From NCBI GenBank assembly GCA_947685225.1, contig CANTUV010000011.1, positions 63,724,501-63,788,500 on the forward strand: 64,000 nucleotides of DNA. The letters are read 5' to 3'. The notes beneath the pieces were generated by a model. It searched no databases. It was not told the DNA's origin and saw only the letters and a list, made by a program, of their open reading frames with translations. This DNA comes from Garcia nutans. Its lineage: Eukaryota; Streptophyta; Magnoliopsida; Malpighiales; Euphorbiaceae. Made by a program: the position numbers and the translations under genes. This document shows, in pieces, positions 21,678 to 34,274 of this stretch; within the stretch, counting starts at the first letter, position 1, and each line of letters opens with the position of its first letter.

Positions 21678-24600
21678 ATGGCAACAGACATGCAAAAATT
21701 GATAGGAACAAGTGAAGAGGATGATGAGGAAGAAATGGATATGGATGTTAAAGAGGAAGATGATGAAGACGAGGAAAACCGAGAGAAGCTCATTGCCTCG
21801 CGAGTGACGGCAGGCATGGATAGAGGGATGGCATCAAACAGTAGTAATAATCAGTTTCTGCATCATCGGCATATTCAAGAACAGGTTAGCACTCCAGGAG
21901 GGGGAGGAGGAGGAGGAGCTCAGAGGAGTAGACCACTTGAAGAAAAGGAGAGAACAAAGCTAAGAGAGCGGCACCGAAGGGCAATCACTGCAAGGATCTT
22001 GGCAGGGTTAAGAAGACATGGGAACTATAATCTTAGGGTTAGAGCTGATATTAATGATGTGATTGCTGCTTTGGCCAGGGAAGCTGGCTGGGTTGTTCTC
22101 CCAGATGGAACCACCTTTCCTTCGAAATCTCAGGTTCTTTTCTCTCAAGCACAATGCCTTTTGTTGACTCATTATCAAACTGATACTGATAAGTATACAC
22201 ATTGATTCTTTGTTGAAGTGGATATGAAAACCTGTGTCCTTAAGAGTACTTTTCAAACATTCCTTTGATCCATCACTTCTAAGGCATCTCAGCAAGGGGT
22301 TGAGATCTTTTAAACTTTTTGCAGGGCTCAAGGCCTGCTGGTGATACTTCTGCACTGGAAAATTCGCCGTCCTCTCATATGGTGTCACAGCAGGCTCCAT
22401 CTGCTTCTCTCAGGGGAATTTACTCTGGTTATCGGACCTCAGTTGAATACAATTCATGTCGAATGAAAGGTGTTTTTATGCCCACTCCATCACCTTTTCA
22501 TCTGTCCCCAAGCACTCAGCCTCAAACTTCAGCAATGATGGGGAATGGAATAGAACAAGCAGAGAGTCATCCTCTCATTGGTGGCTCCTTGGATGCTATT
22601 AATGACAAGCAGGTATTTTGATGGAAGTTCTTTGAAGATTATATGTATCAAAAACATACATCCCTTGGTGTTCTGTTGCTGATATGGAAACATTAGTCTA
22701 AAACTGAATATTTATAGATTACTGTTGAGTATAGACATCTGAAGAGCAGTCAAATGAGCTATTTCTTTGCCCGTAGGCTGCATAATACACTTTAAACATA
22801 GTAAATCTAACTAACCTTTGAAAGGAGGACTATGTGAAGGATATTGCACGTAGCACCTTTTCTCAGACAAGAGAAATGAAGAAACAAAAAGTATAGTGTG
22901 GAGCATAAGTTCATTCTCATAAATATTTTCTGTACTCTTTATTAAAGCCTGATACTTATTAGATTTCAATAGTTTATGTCACAGCTTTCTTCTGTTCCTT
23001 TCTTTAGATAGTTGACATATCCCCAAAGTTATCTGAGCGAGATTTTGCCGGCACTCGATATATACCAGCTTATGTGATGCTACCAGTAAGTTTCTTTGTC
23101 AGTTCTCAAATTTGATCTATCTATTTCAGCACCTTATATTTCCTCTTACAGGGGCCTTCTTATAGATGCCGATTTTATTTTTGGCATCCTGCTTAAGGGC
23201 CTTTTGGTAATGTTTACTAAGCGCTAAATGTGATGTCTATTAATACTTTGCAAGCTTTTGTTTTATTTCATGCTTTCTTGTTGCAGTTGGGTGTCATAAA
23301 TATGAAGTGTGAGCTGGCTGATCCAGATGGCCTATTAAAGCAGCTGAGGGTATTGAAATCCGCAAATGTGGATGGTGTCATGGTTGACTGCTGGTGGGGA
23401 ATAGTGGAGGCACATGCTCCACAGGAGTATAACTGGAATGGTTACAAGAGGCTCTTCCAGATGGTGCGTGAGCTTAAACTTAAGTTAAAGGTGAGTTTTG
23501 TCTTATTTTTTTACGAGATGGTATAACAAATGTTGATTTTTGGCTATTTTCTGTTAAAGGTGAGCCCTATAGGCCCAATTATTAAATTAATATTGAATTG
23601 AATTGATTAATTCGCCCAGATTAATTTAACTGTTTCGTCATAACATGCTTTTGCACTGGTTATTTAGATGAAGTTGTTTTATGATTGTTTCTGTAGTTTC
23701 TTTCTGCATCTGATCTCCACCTGTTCTACTGACATCAGGTTGTGATGTCATTTCATGAATGTGGAGGCAATGTTCACGATGATGTTTGTATCCCTCTGCC
23801 ACATTGGGTCGCAGAAATTGGCCGAAGTAATCCTGACATCTTTTTCACTGATAGAGAGGGAAGACACAACCCAGAATGTCTCTCATGGGGAATTGACAAA
23901 GAGCGAGTATTAAGAGGCCGAACTGCTCTTGAGGTATTACATTCTATTGGTTGGGCTGACTATACATTAGTTTGTTGTCGTGAAATTGCTTGTTTGCACC
24001 CTATTTGCAAATAAACATGTTGTATAATTGTTTCACTGTGCAGAATAATTTCTAGTTTATAATTAATTTTTTCAGTGATAAAAAGGCTAAATGTGCTGAC
24101 AATTGAATATTATTTAGAACTTATTTTAGCAAACATTTTGAATGTGATAGCAAATCTGGAACTGAATTTCATTTGTGCCCACACCTGCATTCTGCAATAA
24201 TGAAAGAAGTTGCATTAATTTGTTAGCCTGTTGTTTCTATGTAATTGGGAATTTTTTATGAAATAGCATGAAATTAGTACATTGGGTATTTTATCTTCTT
24301 TTTACACTAATGTAGGTATACTTTGACTACATGAGAAGCTTTCGCGTAGAATTTGATGAGTTCTTTAAGGATGATCTCATCTCCATGGTTGAAGTTGGAC
24401 TTGGTCCTTGTGGGGAGCTACGATACCCATCTTGTCCTGTAAAGCATGGTTGGAGATATCCTGGCATTGGTGAATTTCAGGTTAGCTATATAATTTGATG
24501 TTTTCCTTTCTTAATATTTAAGGTTCTCTTTTTCAAATCTGTTTTTGGTACTTAAAAAACCTGCTTTCTTTGCTCATCAGTGTACATGCACATATGCACA

Positions 24601-26744
24601 TATTAGTATACAAGTACAGTTGCTGTTGCAGTGCTTAGGGTCACACATCAATTGCTTCTAGCTAGCCTATTTACCCAACTCCTTGCTTGCCACACTTAGT
24701 TTTATCTCCTCCAAAACTGCAAAGTGTTTTAGGGCTTATTAGATTCAGAAAACATGTGAAAAAGAATTCATGTGCCTGATTATACATTTTATCTCAATCA
24801 AAGCACACTATTCCAAAATTTTAGATTCCTATTCATCTTATCTGATCACTACTATGAAAGTTGAAGTTACAAATGAGAATTCTCCTGAGTATGTGAAAAA
24901 GGCCACTATTTACATTATAATGTTGCTTGCTATATCTTTTATTTTGCAAACTATCAGTAGCAATTATCATTTGTATAGTTACAAAAATTCTCTATTTGTA
25001 GTGTTATGATCGGTATTTGTTGAAGAGCCTAAAGAAGACAGCAGAAGCAAGGGGACACCCATTTTGGGCTACAGGACCAGAAAATGCTGGTTCCTATAAT
25101 AGTCAGCCACATGAGACTGGATTCTTCTGTGATGGAGGTGATTATGATGGCTACCATGGCAGGTTCTTCCTTAAATGGTATTCTTGGGTTTTAGTTGAAC
25201 ACGGTGATAAGGTTCTTTCTTTAGCAAAGTTAGCTTTTGCAGGCATCCAAATTGCTGCAAAGGTGCGTCAGCTTTTCATTTCTTTTTTTTAAAAAAAAAA
25301 GTTGAAATGATAGTTTCATTTAATTTTTTAAAATAAAAATTGCTGCTGAGGCTCGTTTCTCCATTGGTTTTGTTCAATCACTTTGATCTTATTTTCAGTC
25401 AGATCTTATATAATTGATTCAATCTCTTTAAAACTGATTTTAGAAACAAAATTTCTTTTGTTTTCTTCTTTCAAGTAACTAGTTATGGTTTGCTAGTCTG
25501 TTTGCTACATTTTAATTGTTGAGCAGCTATCAGGTATTCACTGGTGGTATAAGACAGCCAGTCATGCTGCTGAGTTAACTGCTGGATTCCACAACCCAAG
25601 CAACCGTGATGGTTATGCTGCAATTGCAGCAATGCTAAAGAAGCATGGAGCTGTTTTAAATTGCTCTTGTTCTGAATTGCGGATTTTAGAGCAGCAAGTG
25701 GATTTCGCTGAGGCACTTGCTGATCCTGATGGTTTATTTTGGCAAGTAAGGACATCTATTTCAGTCTCAATATTTACTTAATAATACATTTTATCTAGGA
25801 AAAAATGTTTTCTTTGTGGAAGCTTTATGTTGTTCATCTCTGGGAAAATAGGTGAAACATTTTGCAATATTTTGTGCAATTCATTCTCTGGAAGGGACAT
25901 TTATAAAGTTTTTGGCAATGAGCGTTGTAATTGTTTACTTTCAGGTTCTGAATGCTGCATGGGATGTTGACATACCAATTGCTAGTGAGAATGTGCTGCC
26001 TTGCCATGATAGGGTTGCCTATAACAAGATTTTGGATAATGCCAAGTCCTTGAATAATCCAGATGGCAGGCATTTTTTGTCTTTTACATACCTTAGGCTC
26101 AGTCCACTTCTCATGGAGAGACAGAATTTTATGGAATTTGAACGTTTTGTCAAGAGAATGCATGGTAAAGCACTAGAGAATTCTACCATTATTTCTAATT
26201 ATTTTTTTCTCTCTTTGCAAGCTGGTTAATTTACATAATACCCAGTTCAAGTATTTTTTTTTTGGTAGGAAGTGAGCTAATTTCTGATCAATGAGGGTGA
26301 AAAAAAAGAGGGTGATTAAATTCTTTGAGCATTAAGAGAGGGGAATTTGAACCTAAATATATTGCTTAGATTGTATATGCACTCGCTGCTAAATTATACC
26401 AAGTTGTGCAAAGAGGGTGATTAATTGCTTTGCCCAAAAAGACTTTTGCTATATAAATCTTAAGATCATTGCCAGGTGGTCTTTTAAGAAAAATGTTAAA
26501 TCCTAGACTTATAAGAAATGCTAAACCAATGAACGTCATTTTCATGCATGGCCTTTTAGCTGAAGCATTGGAATTAACTATAGAAATTATTCTTTTTCAA
26601 GGCCACTTAATTCTACGTTAGGCGTATTTTGTTGTATAAAATAGAATACAAATCCTTAGTATCCATGGGTTTTGTTTCGGATCACTATGATTGATGTGCT
26701 GCATTTTCTTTACAGGGGAAGCAGTTCTTGATCTCCAAGTATAG
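21678..26744 (+). CDS. BAM7: BZR1-domain beta-amylase (BAM7-like)
   Basis: Ten exons: 21678-22133, 22325-22612, 23008-23085, 23287-23490, 23739-23933, 24316-24480, 25002-25262, 25527-25745, 25945-26164 and 26716-26744, giving 704 residues. After an acidic start (EEDDEEEMDMDVKEEDDEDEE) comes a BZR1/BES1-type DNA-binding region, residues about 85-150, with EKERTKLRERHRRAITARI and NYNLRVRADINDVIAALA. The family-14 domain follows. These proteins act in the nucleus as regulators linking metabolism to brassinosteroid-related targets; in Arabidopsis they have little amylase activity. Both catalytic glutamates are nevertheless kept (Glu441 in GPCGELRYP, Glu599 in NCSCSELR). The loop differs: GGNVHDDVC here versus GGNVGDDVH in the upstream gene. 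The linker ESHPLIGGSLD matches ADPLLGGSMDD of BAM2, which marks common origin. Confidence 0.95.
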
Positions 26745-27119
26745 CTGCAGGAGGAAGCAAATCCGAATTGTGTAGTATTTTGCCTTTCCCCACCAAAAAG
26801 ATGGGGCAGGGTATCATTTCGCAAATTAAGGGATAGTCTTAGTTTCAACTTGATTCAACTGAATCTTGAACCAGTCAGGATTCAGGAAAAAAAACCTTTT
26901 TTATGAGTTTAACACCCCTCTAAATGAAATCCCAAACTCACAGCAGTTAGTCTCCTAGATCCTAGCTTCTTGATATGCTTGTTAATTAGTTTAGATTAAA
27001 CAACTTAAGTGGTCAAAAATCAAATTATTTATGCGCGACCAAGAAATTTTAGATTATCAATGAGAGCAAAAGTTTCCATTATGGCATCTGCTGGACTTCA
27101 TTAACCTTTGTCTCTTTTC

Positions 27120-29133
27120 TGTCATGATCCAAGAAGAATTTCTAAGGAAGAAGGAATCACGAAGAAGGGCTCAATTCTTTTTGCTCCAACAAAGGAAATG
27201 GTCCCAAGAGTTTCAACAACTCAAGAAGAGCTCAACTCAACATCAGGAGGTGCCACTGGGACTACTGTGAAAGAATCTGTTATGAGTGCGGGCTAAGCTA
27301 ATTGGAGAGTATTGAAAGAATGAAATTGTAGTAGTTTTAGTTAGTAAATATGAGCTGAAATATTGTTATTTGTTGGTTAGTTGTTAGTCCTTGGAGTAGT
27401 GACCAAGAATGGCAAAAGGAATCGTTTATATATATTACTGTAACAAATCACAAGGCAATCAATCAAAAATACAATTCAATTTGCCTTTTGAAACTATTTC
27501 TTCTCTTTCTTGTTCTTTCTCCATCTTTCTCTCCCTCTGTCCTGTCTTCTCTATCCTTCTCTCTAAATTTCTTCTTCTTCTTCTCTGTTTTTCAGTCAAG
27601 AACATGACAATTGGTATCAAAGCCTTAGATCCTAAAGGTTGAACATATGGGTAATCAAATACATATTCGAACATTCAGTGTTTCAAATACATAATCAAAT
27701 ACATATGCATATTCAACTCTTGTGTTTGGGCTTCAGAAAAACATTCAGTGTTGTGATTTTAATACAACTAGAGTTAATTATATTCAAAGGAAGCTAGAAG
27801 AGGAATTTAACATCAATTTCTCAAATAACAGATCATTTATAAGTGAGCAAATTTTGAAATTCTTTGAGACTCTAAATGGTGATGATAATCAAGAAGAAAG
27901 AGAAGAAGAGGAGTTTAGAAAAAAAATGCCAAAAACATTTTCAAAAATCCAATCCCCAGTTACAAATCAGTAATTGCTTCTTCTCTCACGCTCCATTCAT
28001 GTTCTTCTTCTTTATGCTTTAATTTTCTTCCAACTACAGATTCTTACAATTCTCTCACCACTGTCATTCTCTCCTCTCCAAGTGCACCTTCTATTTCTCT
28101 CTCTCTCTCTAGTGGTTTCTTCTTCCTATCCCTTCCTTTCTAAGATCCTTCTCTCTTACAAAACAATCTCTTATTCTTCCTCTTTCTCCTTCTTTCTCTT
28201 CCTTTCCTTCCACAATTCCTCTCCAAATCAAACTGTGCTTCGATTTCTCATTGTACAAGGCTGTATTTGATAAAACATTTTATGATTTTTAGTAAAGTGG
28301 ATTTCGTGAATAAAACTGAGGTAGAATTGAAAATCGTACTAATTATAGATTGATATTTGGATCATGTTTTCGTGTGAGTCTCAAGGAAAATGACTTTAAG
28401 AGGTGGAGAAGACAGAAAAAAAATTAGAAATTTGTTTAAGAGAAATTGTTGTCTTGAAGGTGTTTGAAAACTCAGAGAATTTGGAACTTGCTTTAGGGAA
28501 GAAAGTGCAGCAAGTGTTGGTTCATTGGTTGAATATGTTTAAGAAGAAGACTAATTAGGAGGATACTGAATTTTTTAAAACTTCAATTTCTCAACTCCTT
28601 CCTCAAGGACAAGGAAGAGCTTCAAGAGGAGGGTAATATCATGATCCAAGAAGAATTTCTAAGGGAGAAGGAAGAAGGAATCGCGAAGAATGACCCAATT
28701 CTCTTTACTCCAACTAAGGAAATGGTCCCAAGAGTTCCAACAACTCAAGAAGAACCCAATTCAACATCAGCGGGTGCTACTGTGACCACTGTGAAAGAAT
28801 ATATTATGAGTGTGGGCTAAGCTAATTGGAGAGTACTGGAAGAATGAAATTGTAGTAGTTTTAGTTAGTAAATATGAGCTAGAATATTATTATTTGTTGA
28901 TTAGTCGTTATTCCTTGGAGTAGCGACCAAGAATGACAAAAGAATCGTTTATATATATTACTGTAACAAATCACAAGGCAATCAATCAAAAATACAATTC
29001 AATTTGCCTTTTAAAACTATTTCTTTTCTCTCTCGGTCCTTCTCCATCTTTCTCTCCCTCTGTCCTGCGTTCTCTATCCTTCTCTCTGAATTTCTTCTTC
29101 TTCTTGCACTGTTTTTCAGTCAAGAACCTTGCA
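27120..29133 (+). mobile_element. Short LTR retrotransposon, complete ends, pol lost
   Basis: Two direct LTRs, 27120-27609 (490 bp) and 28637-29133 (497 bp), begin T(G/A)TCATGATCCAAG and end near GACA/TGCA. The 5-bp target duplication TTTTC lies at 27115-27119 and 29134-29138. The primer-binding site TGGTATCAAAGC (27612-27623) matches initiator Met-tRNA with one difference, and a purine tract (AAGAGGAGGG) precedes the 3' LTR. The internal 1.03 kb has only scraps of protein: an acidic frame at 27722-27973, and near 28490-28630 a sequence reminiscent of the C-terminal chromodomain-like tail of Ty3 elements (QQVLVHWLN, PQGQGRASRGG). It is a non-autonomous deletion derivative in the BAM7-lipase interval. 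The LTRs differ by a few percent, so the insertion is not very recent. Confidence 0.9.
27612..27623 (+). other. tRNA-Met primer-binding site of the LTR element
   Basis: TGGTATCAAAGC starts two bases after the 5' LTR. Canonical plant elements have TGGTATCAGAGC. Confidence 0.85.
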
Positions 29134-29394
29134 TTTTCTTCAAGTACACTATTTAAGTTTTGCTCGCATTTGATTTTGTTTCATCTAAGATCAAAATGAC
29201 ATTTTTGGTAGAGAGAATGCAGATTGCTTGTACTAGTAATGAGGTTGCCACTATTGGTCATGGGTTCCCCTTCTGTGATCTGAATTATTCAATTGTAACA
29301 TACAAATTAAATCTCTATAAAGAATGATATTGCTGGCTAACCAAAAAAATGATATATGCAGGCTTAAATTACAATGGTGAAATATTTTGGAGGT

Positions 29395-32300
29395 CTATGA
29401 GACAGGTTTCTTGAACACCAGGCCACCAGACTCATCCACATCAAATAGACGATCTATAAACTTATCCCAATGTTCCTTAATTTTCTTAAATGACAATGAT
29501 GAAATTCCTCCACTGGAACTGCTAGAAGCATCTCCCACTTCCATTTCATTAAAAGTTCCATATGAAGAAGATGAGTAAGCTTGTGGAATGTCCAAAGCAA
29601 CAGCCCTCTGAAGAGCAGCCTCGTACTCTTCGTTATGTCCTTGTGCAATACGTGCTTCACGCTCCATCCGCTGCTCTTTTGGAATCCTCATGATCTGATC
29701 TTTCTCCAACATCAACTAAACAAGCAAAAGTAAATTTCAATTCTTCTGGAAAAGTAGAAACTCTCTATTCTTAATTGTCCAAATTTACAACTCTAGTTCA
29801 GCCATAATAGCACCCACTTACACATTATATATTTCATTTCTTTTTTCATTTAGAATGGAGACAATGAGATGTTAAGGAAATCAAAGATGTGAACCCATTT
29901 CTTTTGATAGTTGAAGGATTCAAACATAACAGGACAACATAATAAATGAATTGAAGCAGGCAGTAGCAATCACTACTACATTTGCTCACTAAAGATAATT
30001 AAGTGAAGAAAAATGTCTTCCATGTATTCCATAGCCAAGAGCTTGAATATCTGAGCATTTGACGGTTAAATGACAAGGAAATGCTACCTTGAATATTGGC
30101 AAAAACCTAAAAGTTGAGAACACTAGGAAATCACATGCCTGCAGTCTCAAGGATTTAATCACAAACATGATTCTTGTGCAAGGAATTCTATCAGAAACTT
30201 GCCACAAATTGGCATCATCAAGTATCTGCATGCTACTGTTTCAGCTTTTTTTCCCAAATAAGCTGATCTAGTCTTTTTGAACTTGTGAACTTAACATTTC
30301 AATAAATTCTTCAAAGCTAGATCAGTCATCCAAAATCAGTCTCACTCAAAACTCAGACCCCAGAATAATCAGGTCTCATTAATTGCCAAGGTAGAGCCAG
30401 AAACTTACATCAAAAGCCCTTTGACATTCCCTCTGTATCCAGAGAATTGCATGGTCAGAGGTCGCATTACATGAAAGAACTATGTGCTCAAACCTCCCAT
30501 CCACAGGGACTGCAGTCCTGACTACTGGTGGAAATCTTCCTATCCTGCAGCCAAAGTAAAAAAGGTAAGATAACAGACGACATAGACTCCTTAAAATTTA
30601 ATTCCTCAACACATAAATGAATTTATTATCATTAAAAATAAAACTTAAAAGGGCAACTGACTCAATGAGTGAAAAAAAAATATATATATTCGTTCTCCAT
30701 CTCTTAGAACCTTGAACACAGGGTCATACATCCTGCTGCTGCTGCTGCTGCTGCTGCACAGGAGTAAGCTGCTCCCAATCTAAGGAAAAAGACAGATGCT
30801 ATATGGACAACCAAGACCTTGAGCGACACAGTTACATCACAACTGGTGCAAGACTTGGTTCTCAGGCTGGAACAATTTATTTCAGGTTGCTGCAGCAGGA
30901 TGAAATCTCTGTCACACTAGGTCTAGGACAAGCCTTAAGGTTATGAACAAACTGTATAAAATTTCTTGCCTGAGCTTCATCTTTAAAATATAAAATCCAT
31001 TTCCTTGGTCATGATTGGACTTGCTATTGCCCTCATGTTCATTCTTTTGTGATTAGTTATTACTATTCCACTTCGTACCAAGCAATTAATCACCATCCCC
31101 AAATAATAATGGAGTTAATGACATAAAATGACCAAGTGAGCTAACTTTCCTTGTCTAGTAAATGTTGGAATGTCAAAATAACATATTTTAATTTTCCTGA
31201 AAATTTACCTGAAGGGTTTTCTCTCAACAATATGGTATAACCGGCCAGGTGCATAAAGCCGTCTTGGGTCCCTAAACATTTCCTCCTTAAGAGTGCAAGT
31301 GTCTTTCAAGCATATTAGACACAGTAGACAGGGCAAACTGTTCAAAACAAATAAAACCAGTTCAGATAGAGATTTACATCACAATTAAAAAGTAGGGTAT
31401 GCGCACTGTAGCCACACTTGCTCTATGAACATTAAACTTTTAGAAGAAAGAAGACAGTTACAATAAAACTTGCAAAAACAACAAAAACTGTCAAGTTTGT
31501 GTTTGTTTAGCATTGCGATAGTGGTTGCTGCAGAGTAAAGCAACCCCCCTAAAACCAAAATATGTCGGTTAAAATTTGATTTTATTTGGAAAATTTGGGC
31601 CATGAAAACCCTAAAACAGCTTGGCAATTAGAAACTATCTGAAAGGACCTTCTTTTTTTCCAGAAAATAGCAGTTTTGAAGTAATGCCAAATGGACAATG
31701 AGGCTTTCAGATTTCTAAAATAGCATGTTATGCTGCAAAAGGATATGATAGTAACTAAAAATTAAAAGGTGACTTAGACATACTATATTTTACCATATAA
31801 GTGATTTGTAAACATCTTCCAAAGCAGTGGTTGTTCGAGGTAAGAAATCATCCTGGTTCATGAAACAACCCATATTAGATAAAAGAAAATATGTAATCTT
31901 AAGAAAAGAGAAAATATATAATCAGAGAAACTGACAGACGTTGCGAGTTTACAGAAATTGAGGAACCCATCTTAAAAGCACTAATCAACACAATAGTAAA
32001 AAAACATAACAACACAATAGAGGAAATAAAATTCTTTGCTAATTCCACGATAAGTCATAACTGAAGTTTAGACAAAAATCAATTGTAAAAAAACAAAAAT
32101 AAGGCAAGTTAAGTACATAATAATGGCATATCGTTATAAATACTCCCAGGCAACCACAACAAGTTCCTTCATTCTCAAATGCATAACGATCGATGATTTT
32201 AATATGCTTAGGTTGCCTACAAAATCAATTTCCCAGAGATGCATCCTCTGCAGTTAATGTTTAAAGATGATTAAATGCTACTTAATTTCCACTTGCATTT

Positions 32301-33091
32301 TGGATCATATCAATTCTTGTACATTAGAATAATGGCTGGCAGTGTGCGAATAAAACATAAACAAATATAAAATGTGATGAGTATACCTGTAGCACAACAG
32401 AATTGATAACATCAGCATATCTCACAGCCAAATTCAGTGATGTGCACCGAGCAGGGGCAATGGAAAAGCGTCTGATCCTCTTCCTATCAATGTTCCCTAA
32501 TCTATCTCGATTCTGAATTGCATACATCACCATCAAGGAAGCCACTCCTGCCCCTAAAGAATGCCCGGCAAAAGTCAATTTATAATCTGGATTCATCTCA
32601 ATCAAGTCCCTCAAAACCCCACACTCCGTATCAAAAATCCATTTTGCAGCCTTCAATAGCCCATTGTGCACATAACCTCCATCAAACTTAGTCTGGCCAA
32701 GTTTATTATCAAGCAAAACAGCATAGTCACTTTCCTTTGCCAAATTAAGTCCTCTAATAGCCAATACTATATCAGAGTTATCATGATCAAGGTAAATAAA
32801 ATAAGGAGTAGTACAACCCCCTGTTTCTTCATGAGTTTTCCTCAAAATAACCCAATCAGGATTCATGGCATAACCTCCAGGGGGTGCCCAGAGTGGATTC
32901 TGAAGATCATCTTCATAGACAGCCAGAATTAGACGACAAAGGCGGGGAACAGGCTCAAACTCTTCAGCTGTAGCTAGACCCCAGTTTTCACTTTCATGGC
33001 CTGCATTATAGATGCATTTTCTCCATACCCAGCGAGCACATGCCAGGCAGTACACGCATTCAAGGATTGGAAGGCCACAGATGATTGACAT
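29395..33091 (-). CDS. Class 3 lipase-like alpha/beta hydrolase
   Basis: Five exons: 32387-33091, 31794-31852, 31209-31337, 30409-30544 and 29395-29715, giving 449 residues. The N-terminus is hydrophobic and Cys-rich (GLPILECVYCLACARWVW), possibly membrane-associated. The serine hydrolase motif is AGHSLGAG with the nucleophile at about Ser178, preceded by the oxyanion-side segment DIVLAIRGLN. Later exons encode ERKPFR, RFEHIVLSCNATSDHAI and a Lys/Glu-rich tail. This matches plant diacylglycerol-lipase-like class 3 lipases; the acyl substrate cannot be told from sequence. An intron also seems to split the 5' leader (33.1-33.7 kb). From memory, a lipase of this type follows BAM2 in Arabidopsis (At4g00500), supporting shared order. 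Confidence 0.93.
30733..30756. repeat. (CTG)8 microsatellite in a lipase intron
   Basis: Eight uninterrupted CTG triplets on the plus strand lie inside the intron 30545-31208, so they are not coding. Confidence 0.95.
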
Positions 33092-33780
33092 AAAGGCCTA
33101 TGATTCAAGATGCACGTCAAGAAACATGGCTGGAATGAGAAAATACAGAGGGAGAAAAAAACATGAATAAAGGTTTTGGCTTGAAGCTAGTGTGAAAAAT
33201 TCCAAGAAAAGATTGTACTGATCAATGCAACATTAGGACAAGCTTTCAGAGTTCGAAAACCATCAAACAGGGTTCACAAGAAAATGAAATTCTAGACTAA
33301 ATAATACAAATTTTCTGGTGGAAGAATCAGTGAAAATATGAAAAACAAAAATCTACAAAAATTTTGAGCTCAACTTAAAGGAACCCAGGTTCTGGAATTT
33401 TACAAGTATGAAGAAAAAAGGGTTTATAACATACCTGTAGGGCTTTTAGGCAGTACCAAAAAGATGACTGCTTGAACCAAAAAACAAGACTAATCAAATT
33501 TGGTTTTTAAAAAGAAAATAGTACAAGAAAACAAAACACAGTATTTGGTAAAGATGAAAATTGAATTAATATAAAAGACAATTATGAGACCAACTTAAAC
33601 TAAATTGATGAAAGAAAAAGAAAAAGAAAAACTTCAATGCAAGAAAAGAACAGATAGAATATTGAGTAGTCTAACCGAATAGTCAAACCCATTTCACTTC
33701 TCTGAGAATCTTCTCTTGCTCAGATTGACAGATTCCCTGTCCCCTGTAACTCGGTTCCATTATTAGAGTTTATTTATATA

Positions 33781-33862
33781 TGGGCCTAATGTGAGCTGAA
33801 CTCTTGGGCCACTAGATTCTAATAAATTAGACTGGTCCAAGCCCAAAAAAAGTTCGAGCCCA
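33781..33862. promoter_or_regulatory. Cluster of four site II (TGGGCY) elements
   Basis: TGGGCC occurs at 33781-33786 and 33805-33810; AGCCCA (TGGGCT on the other strand) occurs at 33840-33845 and 33857-33862. Such clusters near transcription starts are bound by TCP factors in plants. They lie just upstream of the apparent lipase 5' leader and also near the 3' end of the RGG gene. Confidence 0.5.
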
Positions 33863-34274
33863 TTTTGCTTAAGCTGAGCATTCACAGAAATTTGAAAAAA
33901 TTACACTATTTCTCAGTGTCTTTCTTTTACAATTTTTTTTAGGTGTATATTTTTAAAGTAAAGTACATTTTTAGCTTATTAGATATTCAAGAAAAAATGG
34001 ATACTTTTGAAATTGAAAGTTGAAAAATAAAAAATAGACGTTTTTATAAAAAAAAATTATTTTTTAGGTATTGTTGAAGAAATTCCAAGAAATTTTAATC
34101 AAGAAAAATATAAACCAGAAATGAAGAAAAATATAAACACTTTTAAACAGTGACGGAGAGGATAATAAGATTAAGAATTCAAAATTATGGAAAATTAGCA
34201 TTAATCACTTGATTTTTGAAAATACAAATACCGGAAAAAATAATTCCCATGTCTAACTGATTAACTGTCTTTTC

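Noticed and set aside
27974..28270. 98-codon Leu/Ser/Phe-rich frame
   Set aside because: Lies inside the LTR retrotransposon in a pyrimidine-rich tract and has no domain signature.
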